From NCBI GenBank assembly GCA_947311845.1, contig CAMZMU010000027.1:51533058-51597057 (forward strand): a stretch of 64,000 nucleotides of DNA. The letters are read 5' to 3'. Of the stretch, positions 25,671 to 37,262 are shown one piece after another (position 1 is the first letter of the stretch; every line of letters begins with the position of its first letter). This stretch comes from Poa pratensis. Its lineage: Eukaryota; Streptophyta; Magnoliopsida; Poales; Poaceae. The translations under genes were made by a program, and so were the position numbers. Under the pieces are notes generated by a model that did no database searches, was not told the origin of the DNA, and worked only from the letters and a program-made list of their open reading frames with translations.

Positions 25671-27600
25671 GGTGGAACGCAAGTTGTGGCGATTTTTATT
25701 TGAACTTGCAGGTGTGCTTTCCCGCAGCGAAATCTCTTTTTTCTACTGGTACAAGTAGGTGGGTAAAATAAGGACTACGCCATTTGCGTCGGAAGTTTCG
25801 TCGTACGCCGTGCAGTGATACGATAAGATATCGCAATTATCGGTTGTTGGTAGATCTGGGTTTCTTTCGTCTCAAGAAAATATATATAAGTGGATAAGGT
25901 GTCTAGCCTCACGGCCTCACCCACATGATCGGGTATCCCATGTCCATGTGGGGTATAATCATTTCTTAAAAAAACGTGGGGTATAATCATGCGTGCGCGT
26001 AGGTAGCATTTCTTTCCTTTCTTTACACATGATCCTCTTTGTCTAGCATCAGCTCACATGTTTCCATGATATAAACTTAATCAGGTCCATAACGTCGCGC
26101 GAGCTCATTTCAAAATTCGGATAGATAAGCGACATATCGGTAGCTCTTACTTTGACGGAGTACTAACACTTTAAACGGAGTACTCTAGTGCTGCACTGCG
26201 TTTCGTGATGAGCAACTCCAAACTAGTACGTACTAAGCTTTCATTTCCTTGAGATAATGCCACACCATGTCAGCTACAACAACGTTATTGTATTGTATGG
26301 TGACATATGTACAACCATTTGAAACAAAAAAATTGCGACTTAACTTGCATCCATGTTGACACCAAGAAAAACTTACATCCATCTATACGGCTATATTTTT
26401 TGTTTTTACTCTTTTATTAGAAAACCTACTAATGATTAAGGTGAGAAAAATACATGTCATCGATCTTTTCTTTCAGACTATGGATAACGCGGCATTTAAC
26501 ACTAATCAATCATGACGACAAATCATTTGAATAATTATTGTCTCTCTTCAATACACATATCGTTCAAACTTCAATGCTTCCTGTCTTATGGAGATATACA
26601 TATCAAGTATTTATAAGCGATTTTTTTCTATTTGACTATCAATAATTAACAATTTAATGTTGTACAATAATGAAGAACCAATAATTGAAAGAATTATTGC
26701 CTCTCTATGATAGCTACTCATCGAAGTTGTGGTCATTTCTTTTGCCTAGATTTATATCTTTCCAACATTGCCGCGTAGACATATTTGCATTTTCCTACTA
26801 AATGTGCACATTTTCACACATTTGCTTGCTTGATTTCCTAGAACGTTGAAAGTTAGTCTATACAGATGTAATGTTGCCCGATGTGCCACGACATGCATCA
26901 CATTTAATATGACACCATTGTTGCGCGTGAACTTCTCTTTATGTGTTGGTGGGACTTGCTCGATCATTTTAGAAAAGAAAAAATGGACCGTAAATTAATT
27001 GAACTCAAGGTTTTTTTAACAAGGTTAATCCAGGTTGTGAAACTGTTGTTTTGTTTTTGACAGTTCTTGAAGATTTAGCCATGTCGTTCATCTCGTGTCA
27101 ATGTCATCCTCGATCTATAAGCAAACAGTTTTGTATTTAGTGTGTGTTAGTCGTGTTTTTATAATTGAACAAGGCGTGTTCGTTTCGTCTGTTAAGAAGT
27201 TAATTAAGGTTCGGTTTATCCGATCACTGACCACCTGGCTACTCCTGGATCTAACACACGTTATGACAAGAAACACGCAAGAACTTGCATGGTTGCACGC
27301 TGGCTCAACTCTGCAACATATGAAAACGGCATCACAAATCACAACCCTAGCCCGTGGGTTGTGTTGGAGAATTTGTGTTAAACATGTTTTCGCTCTAGCT
27401 AGGAGAGCTCTCGTCTTATGCATTAATTCTTGACCAAGATCCCGTTCGGAATATAATTTTACTGGAGTAGATGGGTTTAAATTTTACAATAACCATGCAG
27501 GAAGTCGGCCACCAGCTCACACCACCCTTTTTTGAGCAACTAGCCGGGGCCTGTATCCGGTAGGGTTAATCACCTGTTCCTCCGAACCCATGCTCCAGTT
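25671..27600. other. Intergenic sequence, nothing recognised
   Basis: AT-rich sequence with only short, featureless ORFs. Confidence 0.5.
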
Positions 27601-28130
27601 CATGTCACATGTTCAGCCAGGAACCGGACAATTCGAGCGGACGAGCTGTCGCTTTTAATCAAAAGCCGTCGTCCCCATCCGCTGCCAAGCGACAACCCCA
27701 CCATTGCCGCGCCTTCACCGTCGGTTCGTACCTAGGTAAGCCGGACACGAGCAGCTCCGCCGTGTCCCCATCCGCGCGTTCTTTTAAACGTTTGCGTTGC
27801 CCTCACCGTTGATCCGCAGGCGACGCCACACGAGACCGCGACGCTCCGGCACGCCGCCGTGCGGTGAAACCGACGAGAGCCGCGCAATGTAGCTAGCCAG
27901 ATACAGCAGAGCCTACGGAGGACGACGGCGGCTTGGAACGGGGCGCGGCCACTTGCCCAAATTGGCGAAGACGGACGAGCTGCTCCAAGCTCCACTTCGA
28001 CGTCTGCTGGTTGTTGTTGTTCGGTTCGACAGCGACGACAGGAAAGACAGCGTTCTGTCTGCCCCGGTGCAGGTCGTGTAGGAGAAGGTTGATTTGGCCG
28101 GTTCTCCTCCGTTCATCGGTCGGGTAAATG
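27601..28130. other. GC-rich patch of unknown nature
   Basis: GC content rises sharply relative to both sides, with open but unrelated frames on both strands. It could be a promoter/5' exon relic or a transposon part. No motif supports a gene. Confidence 0.25.
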
Positions 28131-29530
28131 GATGGCGGCTGCTATTGGCTGCTCATGATTACTTGCGGTAGGGTTACCAGTGACATCTATCCCTGAATGA
28201 GTGCCGTTGTTTCTGTGCTACTAGTAAGCTGTTGATTTGATTTGACTGAGTCAAAATTAAACCGGCCAGCTAGCTCTATATGGTTTCCTAAAAGGCAGGT
28301 CAAGTATGGATATTTGTAGGATATATAGAAGATAGGCAGTTCAGGTGGGTCATGTGAGAATGTTATGGATAACCACAATGACCGAGAGTACGTGAGAAAG
28401 ATACTTATTTTCTATTTTCATAGATGGGGACTTCTTTTTAGTAAAGGGAGTTTTTACTACTCAATAGTTCACATCAATGCGATATGCACAACAAATATGC
28501 ACACATCCCAGAAAGATGGAATAAAAAGTTTAACATAAACTCTTAATATGGCGGCAACCTAAGGGGGCGTAGGACCACTACGCAGATTACGTTGCCATCC
28601 GTGTTGGGTAAAAAGTTTCTTGGCTGCTCGCTCCAATTAAGAAATGCGTCATGAAAAGATCCTTATGCCTTGGTAGTGTAATTGGCTCCAAATGAGTAGC
28701 CAATGTATGCACGGATTTCTGCATTGTTGAATATATTGATGTTTTATGTTTGTTCATTCAACTTTTTTCGTCCAATAATATAGCATGTGTGGGTAATTGG
28801 CGAGTATATTTGTCACCCATGTTCTACATGAGAAATGAATTATGGGTATTTGGCTATTCTGAGTTTGTCCACTCGCTCTTGAGCCTTCAAAACATTATGA
28901 AGGATGCTTTATGTTGATTTTGGAGGTCCAGGGTATGCCGACTCAGCCATAGTTTCTCTAACTTCTTCAAAAGAAAAGGATAAGAAGAAAATATCACGAC
29001 AGAAACAAGTTGTATTTTCCTATAGAGCATTTTGTATTTGGTATTAACGATCGACCAACACAATTATGGTATAAATTCTAATTAAACCGACTACACCGGA
29101 GAAGGATGGCCTACAATTTAGGTAGGGCGGACTCAAAAAAATTATCACTATTTAGTTAGAATAATGGGTATTGGGGAGGGGGCAATTGCCCCCATCCCCG
29201 ATGGTAAGATGTCAAAACTATTTAACATAATTATCTTCAACATTCACTCCAAGTGGCTACAAGCCGCTGCCGGCCTCCGCCTACACCCCGGCCGCGTCTA
29301 AGACGATGGAGCAAACCGACGGCGCTCCACCGCGCCCTTGACGTGGTACCTGTAGTGATGCCCACGACCATCATCAACAACTATTAGGGCCATCGTTGCA
29401 AAAAAAGATAAGTGAGTATGGGGCGTATGGAGCTATGAAGAAAAAATGGTGCTACAACTGTTGGGCTAGCTACAAATAGTTGCAGCTGAATTTGAAGTAG
29501 CATCTCTTCTGCACCTCGTATGATTTATCG
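28131..29530. other. Intergenic sequence, nothing recognised
   Basis: AT-rich sequence without recognisable coding or repeat structure beyond short low-complexity tracts. Confidence 0.45.
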
Positions 29531-29539
29531 TATAGCTCA

Positions 29540-30395
29540 TTTCTGATTGTTTACAGTCCGACGTGATAAACAGTGGTCTAGCTTATGTGATGCCACACAT
29601 TATTTGGAAAACATGTTTCTATGCCACTTATCTAGCCAGATATATGAACAATTTTTAGAGGAGACACGTATTTTCTCCCCTATATAAGTGCATGTGTGGT
29701 TGGCTGGTTGCTAATCCGACAATCGTCGTGGAGGTTTCCTCGCATTGATCGAACTCAGGTCCCTTCTAGTTGTACGTAATCCCAAATCATCACTGGAACA
29801 ATTGTTGCTGGATTCATTCATCAATTTATCTCATTACATGTTATATTAACACTTCATTCTGCGGAGAGAGCAATTGGCAGAACTCGCTGGAACAGAATCA
29901 TTGACGCGAAGAATGTGAAATATTCTTGAAACAAGGCGATGGGGTAGGAAATTATTTTAGCAGATAGTGGTTGCACTACCACAATATCACGGGAGGTTAA
30001 ATACTTCTAGACTCTCAAAGAAAAGTCAGGGAAGTGTCATAAAAAATAGTGGTCAGACACAGAAATTTTTGGTTCTGGTGAGGCCATATTTACAAATTCA
30101 AATGGCATAAATCTTGAAACTATTGTATTCGGATTCAACTTGTACTTTGTGGAGTTTTAAGAATATCCGCATGAATGGCTACCACCTCGAAAATCACTAA
30201 GATAATGTCATTCAATGCATGCTCATGACTCATCAAATGGGATCTAAAAAGGAAATCCTTGAGAGAATACATGTTCTATGTTTTGGACAATATTAGTTAC
30301 ACATACATGAACGGTGAGCCACATTTGTCATAAAAACAACCTTTCAGATCCTTGAAATCTTCACGATATGGCATGATCACCTAGGTCATCGCCTC
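29540..30395 (+). pseudogene. Ty1/copia retrotransposon relic (protease and pre-integrase fragments)
   Basis: Translating the plus strand in shifting frames gives the copia protease motif DSGCTTTISREVKYF (about 29960-30010), then diverged protease sequence, and finally EIFTIWHDHLGHRLL (about 30355-30400), the GAG-pre-integrase motif. Stops and frameshifts are frequent. Upstream, CCTATATAAG near 29689 may be the TATA box of a decayed LTR. No LTR ends could be placed. Confidence 0.6.
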
Positions 30396-30530
30396 CTGCT
30401 GACGGAGCATCCGGTTCACCTCCGTCTGCTGCTTCTTCGCTGGCGAAGATGAAGGTGTGGCTCCTCCTTCACCTCCTCATTTGGGGTGCGCGATGCCGAT
30501 TGCGTTGACGATGATGCGCTAGCCAAGGCC

Positions 30531-30572
30531 GAGAGAGAGAGAGAGCGAGAGAGAGAGAGAGAGAGAGAGAGA
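30531..30572. repeat. (GA)n microsatellite
   Basis: About 21 GA units with one interruption (GAGAGCGAGA). Confidence 0.95.
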
Positions 30573-31190
30573 ACACGAGGAAGATGCCGTCCTCCTCGGC
30601 GCCGAACGATTGGGTGGTGGGAGAGGTGGCATGAATGTCGTGGAGAGGGCGGCTAGGGGTGGATTGCCCTAGCAATGTGCACCATGACGGCATGGAGTGT
30701 GCGCCCGACTATCCTAGAAGGCCTCGCGTCCCCACCACATTTGGTGGCGCCCCGAGGCTATGCCAGCGGGTTATCTCCTCCAAGTGGAGCCATCGACAAT
30801 CCGCGACGTACCGGTCTAGCTTGACGTGCATTAATGCCTCCACGTGGCCACGAGTCGATGGTACGCGGTGCCTACCTGGGAACCGGTGCCGCCTTCAATG
30901 GTGGCAACCAGCTGTCTGAATAGGCATTTGGTCAATGACATCGGCGGCCCAGCTGTCAGGGTCTAATTGGCGTCACGCGCAATTTCGTCCGGCTCAACCA
31001 AGAGACTCCCAATAGGGAGGACATGGGTTGGGCGCTCCGAACGAAATATTGAGCCACGCCAGACATAAGGCCGCTATTGGTGTCGCGAGTGGGCGAGAAA
31101 TTACCTCCCATGTCAGAGGAATACCTAATAGGTTAATCCGCGGCCCACAAGACCAATGCGGTTATGATAAGTTCATGGTCGCACTAATTA

Positions 31191-31336
31191 TATATGGACT
31201 TACACGAAGATGTGCCGACTTAAGATCATGACGTACAAGAAGAAGGATCTAGAAGAAAGGAGGTATATGGACTTACACGAAGATGTGCCGACTTAAGATC
31301 ATGACCTAGAAGAAGAAGGATCTAGAAGAAAGGAGG
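31191..31336 (+). repeat. Two-copy tandem repeat, period 73 bp
   Basis: Copies at 31191-31263 and 31264-31336 share TATATGGACTTACACGAAGA and GCCGACTTAAGATCATGAC, and differ by only a few bases. Confidence 0.9.
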
Positions 31337-31389
31337 AGACCCGACTTGGAAAGCACGAAGGCTAGATTAGACTCCAAGTAGTACTCCAA

Positions 31390-31750
31390 CTTAACTTATC
31401 ATACGAAGATGTTTCCTTATAACCGTTCGAGGCACCGTGAATCTAAGTACAGCTCGCCGGACTTAGAATTCTAAGCTCTCAGATATCAAGTCATAATACT
31501 AACCATGATTCGATCCAATGAATCACATCCTTGTAACCAAAAACATCTATCTCAGTATAAAATACAACAAGAGTAGGTCTTTATCTCCCAAGCGAGAGGT
31601 CGAACCTGGGTAAAATCTTTTTCCACGTGTCTCGTGATCTAAGACTCGAAGACGCTCAAGTCGCCTTGTTACACAGCTATGAAGTCATCAATCTATGACA
31701 TCTGCCGTGACGGAACGCCTAATACTGCTATTGGCGGGCCTATTGCCGCC
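31390..31750 (+). repeat. Possible LTR 3' end relic of a gypsy-type element
   Basis: The phrase CAAGCGAGAGGTCGAACCTG followed by GGGTAAA, preceded by an AGTATAAAA box at about 31554, resembles the 3' part of common Triticeae gypsy LTRs (a CGAGAGG...CGAACCTGGGTAAA signature). No second LTR or coding part was found. Confidence 0.35.
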
Positions 31751-31831
31751 GCAAGCGGAGATGCTCTTTAACACTTCCAGTTATAAAGTTCATGATTGTC
31801 CGTTCTATCGGTGCAAGCCACGTTAGTTTAA

Positions 31832-32800
31832 GGCCCAGTTCTTTTGAGCTTCGGCTTGTGCATAAGCCAAGTTGGGATGAGCTGTCTAGAAAAGCAGCCG
31901 TGAAAATAAGCTCCCGAGAAAATGATGTCGAGTTCTTTTCGGCTTCCACAGTTCGAGCTTATTCGCTGAGTTGTATGATGAAAATTCGATACTGCCCCTG
32001 AGATGATTTTGTGTTTTGACTACCAAATATTGAGTTGTTCTAATTGATTTCGCTGCAAATTTGAGAAAGAAAACAATTGGAGAGCCGCTATTTTCATTAA
32101 CAGCTATTTTATTTTGAGCCGTGGAGCTACAGGTCGGCCGGACCCGGACGGGACGCTAGATGGCGAGCTCCGGCCAGCGAGCTGGTCGACCGCCGGGATG
32201 GGCGAAGGCAGAAGAAGCGGAGGCCGCGGGCGCGGCGGCAGGCGGCGGCGGGGGCGAGTCGTTGGCCGGAGGCAGCGGGGTCGGCGGGGGCGAGGCGGCG
32301 GCCGGAAATGGGCGGGGGAAGCAAGCAGCCGGAGATGGGCGAAGGCAGCAAGAAGCGGAGGCCGCGGGGCGGCGGCCGGAGGCGGCGGGGACGAGGCGGC
32401 GGCCGGCAGACAATCCTTGCTTTGGCTCGTGTCGCTCGGGAGAGAAAGAAAAGAAAAAGGCTCGGTCGCTGGAGAGAAGAAAGAAAAGATTCGCTCGTTT
32501 GAGGCCGCGCGGTGGCAACTCGCTGTAAATAGGATGTCCAACAGGGGCAGAGGGAAAGAACGTTTCGTTTCATTTGCGGGAAGCCACCGGCTGCTGCGGG
32601 AAGTTGGGGTACCCCAGCTTTTTTTCCACTGTGAAGGTTTTGCTGAAGCCGGCTGTGCCGAGAAGCGGCTCAAAAACCAGTTCTTTTAGGTTTAAGCTTA
32701 TTTTCACCTAGAAACCACTGAGAAGCTTTTTTTTTTGACACATCCAAACTTCCGTAAATTCATCTCAAATCACCACTGAGAAGCTCAAAAGAACTGGGCC
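31832..32800. mobile_element. PIF/Harbinger-type non-autonomous element with GC-rich interior
   Basis: Terminal inverted repeats are GGCCCAGTTCTTTTGAGCTT on the left and its complement AAGCTCAAAAGAACTGGGCC on the right, flanked by the 3-bp duplication TAA (31829-31831 and 32801-32803). The 969-bp element has AT-rich ends and a strongly GC-rich core (about 32105-32700). That core contains two related segments sharing GATGGGCGAAGGCAG and AAGAAGCGGAGGCCGCGGG. No transposase is present. Confidence 0.85.
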
Positions 32801-32803
32801 TAA

Positions 32804-35800
32804 TTGAGCTCTTTGGTAGAGCCCTGCGACCGAGCAACCGCATTGCTACAGCTCACAGTATAATGCATGTATGCAGCCGTAGGTTGTAGGACACCAGAAC
32901 GGGCAAGGCGGACGCCCATTTGGAGAGTTCTACAAACGAAGATCAAAATGTAAGGATTTAATATTATGCAAATGTCACTTTCCCTCCATTAAAAATGATT
33001 TGATTCGTGGAGTCTCTGTCACCACCTTTAAAGCAGAAAGAAACGAGTCCTGATTGTATATTTACAGGAGCCCACAGGGTCACAGTCCTAGTTGCTCATA
33101 AAACATTTTTATACTCCCTTTGATGTACAAATCACAAGGTATCTGTTGTGATGACTGATTGAATTGGGTGCAGGGATTGATTGCCATGGTAAATCTGATG
33201 GTGGTGACTCGTCACTTCCAGCAAGTGTGCAATTCTTTCAACAAAAAAAGTTAGTATATCCTCTCCCTGGTACTCTCCAAATAACAGATTCTCTGACGTC
33301 CCCTTGTATAGACAATAATGGGAAACAACGAAGTAGACAGTAGAAGTAACACACCGGAGTAATACTACTCGAATCCTAGTAAAATCGAAGATCAACGTCA
33401 GTCAAAACCCCTAAATAATTGCCGTAGCGGACAGGCACGGCTCGCCCCAGGAAAAAAAAATGCAAAACGACGACAGCGACAGAGAAGCGAGCGTCTCAGT
33501 AGCAGCATGCAGATGCCGTAGCATGGGATCCACGTCGGCGAGCCTATCCATAGACCATAGGCCGCCGCCTTGTAAGTATATGGACAGCATGCGACGCAGC
33601 TCGCCGACGGCAACCGGAGCAGTGCCCATTGGAAAGAAATGCCATGAGAACGAAGGAACAAAAGTACAGAACACGGGCGGCGGCATTTGGCACGCATCCC
33701 CCCATCTACAGTTTCCCCATGCCGGCGGCGTCATCTACTTGCCCCTGCAGTGCGGTGCCGTTTCCACTGTATTCTTAGAATGGTAGCAGTTCGAGCACTC
33801 CTCTAATGGCTGCGGGACAATAATGCGTCGATGAAGTGCTTTCACCTTTCTAGATTAGTGGCCTACATGCTGGGTGGATGCTTTTCCCGGCATAGTTTCA
33901 TTCCTTCCTTGCTAAGTATGTGGGTCTTGCCGTGGTTTCTTGGGCATCCCTGCTTACTCGCTCAACAATGTCTCATTCGCTGCAGTCTGCAGACCCATAC
34001 ATGAATAGATGGGAGAGGATGAATGATCGTCGTTAGCTAACTTTAGTCACCAGCTCAGCTGTGTACGCAACGGTTCGCGGTAAAAGATTCAGTTGCCACT
34101 TTCCTGAAAAAACGTGGATTTTTGTAGGACATATAACGATTTTTTTTCAGAATCAGCTAGTAATTCTCCGTTCAAATAAGCGGTGAAGATTTTTAAATCC
34201 ATTGATGCAATTTTGCTGTCACTGATGCATGATTCATGTGATGATTGATTGGAAGTGGCAATGAGAAAGGGATGTGAATAATGAGAAACAGGGCATGTCA
34301 GTGTAATTGTACTGACTACAACGTGCTGAATTTATAAAGGCCACACACTGACTGAAACCACCCGTTCGTCGATCGACTCGAAGCCGTGTGTCGTCGATCT
34401 CGCCTCAATGATGCGGGCAAAATAATGCAATCGAGAATTATCGAAGCCCAAGCAGTAGTTCTACACTTGCCAGCCCATTGACGAGCCGCGTACGTACACG
34501 GACGCAACCGCCGGCGTGCTATTTGCCTAGGAGCGACGTGTAATCTTGCCTGACACACACATCACTACCAGCACTTAATTTTGGGGAGATTTTTCTTTCA
34601 GGGCATACGTACGCGCGCGTGTTTTTCCTCTTCTTGCTTGCTTGTTGAATGAGTTCTTCGACGCGAGTGGATTGTAGCCGAACATGTGCTGTGGAACCTT
34701 CGAATCAAGAAAGCAAAACTGGGTTAAAAGTTCAGAAGTCAAAACGAGTTGCTTCTGATCAGGCAAAGAGAAACAAAAGGTGATGTACACGCCCGACAGA
34801 TTAACAGTTGTATTGCGTGTTTGCTCGGTCGAGAAAAGAAACTCCGAGGTTATACCTTAAACCCTCCGAGAGTCGCGTGCTTCCTCACAAAGTTGCGATG
34901 CTGATTAAGGCCTTATGTAGCATGATAAGCGCATTGACATTTCGTCAAGAAGAGAGATACAAGCTTTGAATATCTTTGTCGACTGTCGCACTTTGAAGTT
35001 TGAGTACAGCGATGATTGAGAACAAATACCCACTTCCCCCAATTAATGACACCTCTTCGACAAATTAACCGGAGCAACGGTCTTTTCGAAGAGATCAAAA
35101 TAAGATTCGAGGACATCTCCAAAATGACATTCACTACAATATCTTCAAATGTAATGCATGTACTCTAGGTTAATCAATGCTCACGACTCATTTATGCAGC
35201 ACATGAACTTAGCGTTAATGGAGTATCTACATAAGTTCGTTCTGCTCTTAGTCGATTATATCTTTATGTACTCTAAAACCAAAGAAAAAAATTCTAAACA
35301 ATTTTGACTAGTATTGATGAAACTTTGTGAGCAACCTATTACCCATGTATTCTAGATGGTTATAAAAAAACTATGTATGGTAGATTAACTAAGTGCAAAT
35401 TTTGGCTGCAAGAAATAATTTTCAGAACTTAGCCCATTCACCATGGAAGCACCAAAATGTACCTTCGATACAAAATTTGGCAAATCTGAATGAGGCACAA
35501 CTTGTTTTGATGCGGAATGCAAAGTGTGTCACTGCAAAAGACAGAGAATCACAGACCATAGTCACTCTTCAACCTCCATCAATCCGTGAGTAAATGGGAT
35601 AAAACAGTCGTGCATTCATCGGAAAATACACATCCAAACTTGGGTGCATCTACCCCGTTTTCAAATATCATATTTCTGAATGTAAAAAAAATCAGAGAAA
35701 AGTTTCGGGTGTACATACCCATGTGGTGCGCGCATTAAAATTCACAGAAATAGACAACAGTATGTCTCTTGAATTTTTTTTATCTAGCACCCAAATTTAT

Positions 35801-36336
35801 CTTTCTTACGAACGCAAAATAAAATGTTAATTTTCATCAAACTTTGTTCCGCACACGCACGCATATTTTGCGGAGATGTATACGTAAAATTTAGTTTTGA
35901 ATTTTTAACATTTAAAGTTGCATTTAAAATGATTTTTTAATAAAAATAGGGAAAATGTACCTTAGGTTCAGATCGTGCCCTCTCTATATTCATCACATGC
36001 CTTCCGAAAATGAAAAAGAGAACGATGCTTGGCTTATTGAGGTTAGGCTATCCTGAGTTTTTTTTAATCCTAAGTGGCACACATTCTTTCTGTTCAAGAT
36101 GCAAGCCATCATGTTGACGGATATATAATATCTTTTCCTAAAAAATGCGAGGCCTGCCCTACATTGGCTCTCGGTGGATTTTTTTTATACATGTACGTGT
36201 ACGTATCGCTGAGGTCTGAGAAAAAAATAGAAGAATAAAACGGTCAGACTAGTGTGGCGCGCGCGAGCGATGGCTATTGGGCCTCTACCGCTAGGCTGGG
36301 CCGACTGCGTGATTTTCCCCGGTCATAGATTCACGT
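32804..36336. other. Intergenic sequence, nothing recognised
   Basis: No gene, RNA or defined repeat was recognised. A GC-richer patch at 33410-33790 has open frames on both strands but no supporting motif. About 35600-35960 is AT-rich and partly self-complementary. Confidence 0.4.
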
Positions 36337-37262
36337 TTAGGGCTGTTTGGTAGGCTGCAGCCATATCTTGTTGCCTCGAGGGCAGGCTCCAGGGGCAGTG
36401 CTGAGTGTAGCCACCCCTAAATACGTGTTGTCCATCTTATTTGGTATCCCGCATCGCAGCAGTGAGCAAGTTTGGTGCTCTTCGTTTGGTAGCCTGCAGC
36501 TACGGCCAAACGGCTTGCTCGCTGCAGGGCGGTTTGTTTGGTTGCAAGCAAAACAACGGTAGGACATAGGCAAATGTAGTTCATCCATAATTCAGCCCTA
36601 GCTAGCTCGAATGACAGTTTCAGTTCATCCATAATTTAGCCCTAACTACTACGAATGGCAGTTCCAGTTCATCCATACCACAGCCCTAACTAGTACGAAT
36701 CAATTAGCAGTACTGATATTACAGACCGGTAGATAGTTTGTGGGGGAGGGGGTGCGATAGTTCACAGTTCATCATCTTCTTCTTCATGGTCCTCTTCTTC
36801 TTCACGGTGATGCTTCATCTTCAGAACCTGCTGTTGCCTCTGTCTGCCCACATTGCTTCAACCCACTCCATTCGCTTGCTCTTCCAAGCTTCATTGTCAT
36901 CAGCGGCGACGCCATGGCCTTGATCAATGTCATCAGGTGTCACATCCTCCTCATCTGGGACATGCTCATCAAAACCCCACCCCAGGATCCAGTTGTGTAG
37001 GATGTAGCATGCAAGGACAAGCTTCACTGGGTCTCGAAGGTGTGAAATGGCTTCTGGTCCGGAATCTTGAATCGATTCCTCGGTGCAGCAAAAACTCTCT
37101 CGACTGTCACTCTAAGACTCGAGTGTCTCAGGTTGAACAATTCCTTGGCTGTCGCAGGAGCGAATCTTGAACTGAACTCATTCAGATGGTACTTGGTGCT
37201 TCGAAAGGGGAGGAGAACTCCAGGGCGACAAGCATAACCAGCATCACCAAGGTAAAACTTAC

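Noticed and set aside
27601..28130. GC-rich patch considered as the first exon of a gene
   Set aside because: Frames are short and conflicting, and no exon with a matching splice site could be found downstream on either strand.
30469..30693. Minus-strand frame with Ser/Leu repeats
   Set aside because: The repeats come from translating the (GA)n microsatellite.
32114..32689. Large Gly/Arg-rich frames on both strands in the Harbinger-type element
   Set aside because: Composition alone keeps the frames open in high-GC DNA. No start context, domain or splice structure supports a protein.
33398..33786. Overlapping frames near 33.4-33.8 kb
   Set aside because: No motif was recognised, both strands are equally open, and there is no promoter or splice context.
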